This document shows positions 4,652-7,437 of a stretch of DNA of 7,437 nucleotides, in pieces; the stretch's first letter is position 1, and the number at the start of each line of letters is the position of its first letter. Both the position numbers and the translations under genes were made by a program. The DNA lies in NCBI GenBank assembly GCA_003457065.1, contig DMJQ01000173.1:32284-39720 (forward strand), written 5' to 3'. Origin of the DNA: Clostridiales bacterium (lineage in GTDB: Bacteria > Bacillota > Clostridia > Tissierellales > Sedimentibacteraceae). Below the pieces are notes generated by a model that worked only from the letters and a program-made list of their open reading frames with translations, made no database searches and was not told where the DNA came from.

Positions 4652-5344
4652 TCAAGCACTTTTTCCCTTAATTATCCTAACCAGTTCTTTAAGTCTGTTT
4701 TTATCAATATCACCGGAAGAAGATTTGTTATATCGCACGGCAGTACCGAAATGATATTGTGAAGCTCCGATTTCTTCAATCATCTGATTAATATTTTCAA
4801 AGTTCAGACCTCCGCCCGCCATTACATTTATGTGGTCTGAGTTCTTTATCATCTCTTTTATGACATGAATATTTCCCGTTATGTTCCCTTTCCCGCCGGA
4901 TGTGAGCACAGTTTTAATCTGAGGATATCCGGAAAGTATTTTTATACCCTCGACAGTATCGTCCAACTCGTCGATTGCTCTGTGATATGTTATGTCCATT
5001 CCGCCACAATGCTCAACCAGCTCTTGAATGCCCTCTTCGCAGATTTTCCCGCCTTCATTCAAAACTCCGAACACCACACCGTTGGCACCGGATTCTTTGG
5101 CAATATGTATATCTTTTTTCATAACATCCATTTCTTCACGGGTATATACAAAAGATTTAGAGTGAGGCCGTATCATAACATTTACAGGAATCCTGACCGT
5201 CTTAACAATTTTTTCTATCATGCCCCAGCTGGGAGTCAGGCCCCCTTCCGAAAATGCACTGACAAGCTCTATTCTGTCGGCTCCGCATTCTTCAATACAC
5301 CTGGCATCTGCAGGTGTAGCAGCAATAATTTCTATTATATTCAT
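4652..5344 (-). CDS. cutC: CutC-family protein
   Basis: This 230-residue TIM-barrel protein has the normal CutC length, and the family blocks occur in order: GADRIELVS (21-29), GGLTPS (34-39), MIRPHSKSFVYTREE (57-71), GANGVVFGVL (87-96), TYHRAID (119-125), VLTSGG (146-151), VMAGGGL (174-180) and YHFGTAVR (197-204). The RPRGG segment common in the family reads RPHSK here. CutC is annotated as a cytosolic copper-homeostasis protein, but the E. coli copper phenotype was later traced to the MicL small RNA at that locus, so the bacterial function is unsettled. The ATG at 5344 is chosen because conserved sequence begins there and a GGAG lies 11 bases upstream. The frame stays open back to 5482 but has no family similarity there. 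The gene follows the transglutaminase-like gene after 77 bases with no visible promoter, so co-transcription is likely. No other copper gene is nearby. Confidence 0.93.
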   Translation of the reverse strand: MNIIEIIAATPADARCIEECGADRIELVSAFSEGGLTPSWGMIEKIVKTVRIPVNVMIRPHSKSFVYTREEMDVMKKDIHIAKESGANGVVFGVLNEGGKICEEGIQELVEHCGGMDITYHRAIDELDDTVEGIKILSGYPQIKTVLTSGGKGNITGNIHVIKEMIKNSDHINVMAGGGLNFENINQMIEEIGASQYHFGTAVRYNKSSSGDIDKNRLKELVRIIKGKSA

Positions 5345-5421
5345 CGTTTTACGCTCTCCATAATTTTTTCCACATTCATCAGCCGAAGCAAATGAGCGCT
5401 CCGGCATCAACACATATTCCA

Positions 5422-7437
5422 TTACAGCAGATTCAAAATTTTTATTATCAAACCTACTATACCCACGTTGTACCCGCTGCATGCATAAATGCCACGCCCC
5501 TCATTTACAATTACAGTGAGCGGCAGATTCTCGGGATCAACATACATTCTGCGTGCCATAGTTACGGCAGTATCCGAAAAATCCGAATAGTACACTTCCG
5601 CATCAGGCAGTGCCATTCTTGCTTTTTTAAAGGTATCACTACTTAATGCGTCATGATTGCGGATGATAAAAATAATCTTGAAGTTAGTCTTATTCAGCAC
5701 ATCCTGTGCCTGTATGAACTCATTTAAAACGTGTTCCGTAGGTTCATGCCCTTCTTCCAGCCACACAAATATTGCAGGTTTATCCCCACTCACAATTTCT
5801 GATGAAATTTCTTCATCATTTCCGTCAGAGAGTTTAAATGGTGTAAAAGCTATGTCCATGGTTAAGTCTGATATATCCGCCTCCCGCAGCCACATGCTAA
5901 GATGTTTTTTCTCACCTGAATCCAGACTGAAACAATATTTTTTTGCAAGCTGGCTGCCGCTGGGTGTTCTGTTGGATGTTATCAGCCGATAGCTTCCCAG
6001 CCTTAGCGATAATTCCATTCGCCCGTCTTTCCATGTATAATCGGAAAGTTCCAGTGTTTGATACATGCCTTCTTTTAAAACAGCCATTGTCCAGTTGTTC
6101 CTATAAAACCACTTTTCTTCGCCGCCATTTAGAATCAGCCTGACATTGCATTTATTTTCATCACAATTATCCCCGGCATTAATAAATCTTCCATTCTCAT
6201 AATACTGAGCTGTCATGTCCACCGGATTGATTCGCGCAGGAATTCCCAATGTCCTGCAAATTGCAACAAAGAGTACCTTTATGCCTTTTAGGCTCGCAAT
6301 CCCGCTTCGGATAATGCCTTCAGGCGTTCCGATTAACCGTTCATTGTCACGTCCGGAGTCCGGCTGGAATTTTGAAACATATTCCCATACCTTCTTTGGC
6401 TCTTCACGGAAAAGTCTGGCATCCTGCATGTCTATATTCGATAAAATAAATTCACGATATGCTGTGAGTTCTTCGTAATATGCTCTCGGGCACATAATGT
6501 ACGGCACAAATATTTCCGAAGAATAATCGTTTTGATATTTTAAAGATTTTTCAAAATGATCTGCAAGAACTTCGCATCTTATATCTCGATAATCTTTCTG
6601 CATAAGACTTTTGAGCATTTGAAGCTGCAGTTCATTTTCCCCCGTGCCGAAATCCGTTGAAAGAAATTCATATATCTCATGAAAGTTTCCTTCTGCCGCT
6701 TTTAAAATATTCTCGACTTCCTGTGGGCTGTTGAATTGAGCGGCCAGTTCTTTCGCCCTTTCTTCCTGATAAAATCCCTTTGCATACTCTTTACGTTTCT
6801 GCTCTGCACTGTTTATAACCAAACTGCGCTGCTGCCTTTGTTCTTCGGTTAACCTGACATTATTTCTCATGCTGTCCTTTGGTGCTTTGAAGTCAAAATC
6901 CTGCTCATATTCCGGTTCTGACAGAAGCGCCTTCGAAAAGTCCAGCGTGACAGAAGCGGTTTCACTCGTATCAACAATTGCCTCCACAAATCTGTTATCC
7001 TTTACTGCGTGAATATGTATGCTTCCAAATCCGAGAGTAAGACCAGCATTTCCTTCCTCATCGGTTATAATTGAAGCAATAGGGAAAAATTCAGAACCGT
7101 TAAGCATTTCAAAATGCACGGTAACTCCGGCGACCGGCGCAATGTCTTTCACGTTCACATTAAAATACAAAGATGGAGCGTAGCGGCTCAGTTCATTCAA
7201 AATAAGTGTTTGCCCGCTTTGAGAAATAACTTCCTCTCCGGCAACCGGCAAATAGGCTTTTGTATCTACCAACAATGCACGCGCAGAAGCATTGTTGAAC
7301 CAGCCTCTGTTGAGAACAGGCTCAGGCTCACACGCACCAAGGTAATACCAGTCTCCGTCACACCACACTTCCACCCACGCATGGTTATCATCGCAGTGAG
7401 CCCATCTCGGCGTGTAGACCTGACGTGCCGGAATGCC
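5422..7437 (-). CDS. Transglutaminase-like multidomain protein, N-terminus outside window
   Basis: The last 671 residues are visible, numbered here from the right edge. They begin with the end of a transglutaminase core: GIPARQVYTPRW, then DNHAWVEVW with the catalytic-type His at 19, then WYYLGACEPEP. The usual Asp of the triad (LDP) is replaced by LGA, and the catalytic Cys would lie upstream of the window. A beta-rich, Ig or carboxypeptidase-regulatory-like segment follows (about 65-165), then a charged helical region (about 190-300). A second transglutaminase-like unit (about 370-410) reads SGIAS...LGIPAR, lacks Cys at the expected place, and has no HAW motif, so it looks inactive. The C-terminus (about 550-665) has a thioredoxin-like pattern with the cis-Pro-type LPLTVIV but no CxxC. 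Similar proteins occur in Bacteroides and clostridia as transglutaminase-domain proteins of unknown substrate. Location cannot be judged without the N-terminus. It probably forms an operon with cutC. Confidence 0.87.
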   Translation of the reverse strand, partial: GIPARQVYTPRWAHCDDNHAWVEVWCDGDWYYLGACEPEPVLNRGWFNNASARALLVDTKAYLPVAGEEVISQSGQTLILNELSRYAPSLYFNVNVKDIAPVAGVTVHFEMLNGSEFFPIASIITDEEGNAGLTLGFGSIHIHAVKDNRFVEAIVDTSETASVTLDFSKALLSEPEYEQDFDFKAPKDSMRNNVRLTEEQRQQRSLVINSAEQKRKEYAKGFYQEERAKELAAQFNSPQEVENILKAAEGNFHEIYEFLSTDFGTGENELQLQMLKSLMQKDYRDIRCEVLADHFEKSLKYQNDYSSEIFVPYIMCPRAYYEELTAYREFILSNIDMQDARLFREEPKKVWEYVSKFQPDSGRDNERLIGTPEGIIRSGIASLKGIKVLFVAICRTLGIPARINPVDMTAQYYENGRFINAGDNCDENKCNVRLILNGGEEKWFYRNNWTMAVLKEGMYQTLELSDYTWKDGRMELSLRLGSYRLITSNRTPSGSQLAKKYCFSLDSGEKKHLSMWLREADISDLTMDIAFTPFKLSDGNDEEISSEIVSGDKPAIFVWLEEGHEPTEHVLNEFIQAQDVLNKTNFKIIFIIRNHDALSSDTFKKARMALPDAEVYYSDFSDTAVTMARRMYVDPENLPLTVIVNEGRGIYACSGYNVGIVGLIIKILNLL

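Noticed and set aside
1500..5344. Copper regulon linking a CopY-like repressor with CutC
   Set aside because: The repressor lacks CopY cysteine motifs and is paired with an M56 protease. cutC is in a different transcript with no matching operator.
4865..5395. Long plus-strand frame of 176 codons
   Set aside because: It lies opposite cutC, shows no family motif and has no ribosome site. It is a shadow of the conserved minus-strand gene.
5345..5482. 46-residue N-terminal extension of CutC
   Set aside because: CutC homology begins at the ATG at 5344, which has a ribosome site. The extension overlaps the end of the transglutaminase-like gene and has no family similarity.

Overview
The window comes from a low-GC Gram-positive bacterium, most likely a gut-type clostridium (Lachnospiraceae or a relative). 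The signs are AT-rich spacers, strong Shine-Dalgarno sites, a tryptophan T-box in front of trpS, a BlaI/M56 regulatory pair and an IS3-type transposase remnant. This taxonomic placement is inference from gene content. Nearly all genes lie on the minus strand, so the reading order is right to left.

Region by region, from the right: (i) 7437-5422 is the 3' part of a large transglutaminase-like protein whose N-terminus lies outside the window. It is followed after 77 bases by cutC (5344-4652), probably in the same transcript. (ii) 4651-3420 is an accessory island. It holds a perfect 13-bp hairpin (4520-4554), a compact convergent module that looks like a type I toxin-antitoxin locus, a plus-strand gene for a small two-helix membrane protein (3680-3919), and a decayed IS3-family orfA (3493-3628). 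The toxin-antitoxin candidate is a minus-strand one-helix peptide gene at 4321-4130 facing a plus-strand antisense RNA of about 130 nt. (iii) 3409-1997 is a complete regulated unit for tryptophanyl-tRNA synthetase: promoter, short-Stem-I T-box with UGG specifier, leader terminator, trpS, and the gene's own terminator. (iv) 1930-1 is a BlaI-type repressor with promoter and two operator-like dyads, tightly coupled to an M56 (BlaR1-like) membrane metallopeptidase gene that runs off the left edge.

Working together: uncharged tRNA-Trp should let the T-box read through into trpS. The repressor and M56 protease should form a self-regulated sensor pair, with the protease relieving repression when its extracellular domain sees an unknown signal. 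The most novel part is the 4051-4460 module. It has two promoters with matching extended -10 elements, a terminator for each transcript, 3'-end overlap of the two RNAs, and a leader hairpin that overlaps the Shine-Dalgarno of the peptide gene. The TrpRS also carries a cysteine pattern very close to the one that binds a 4Fe-4S cluster in Thermotoga TrpRS.
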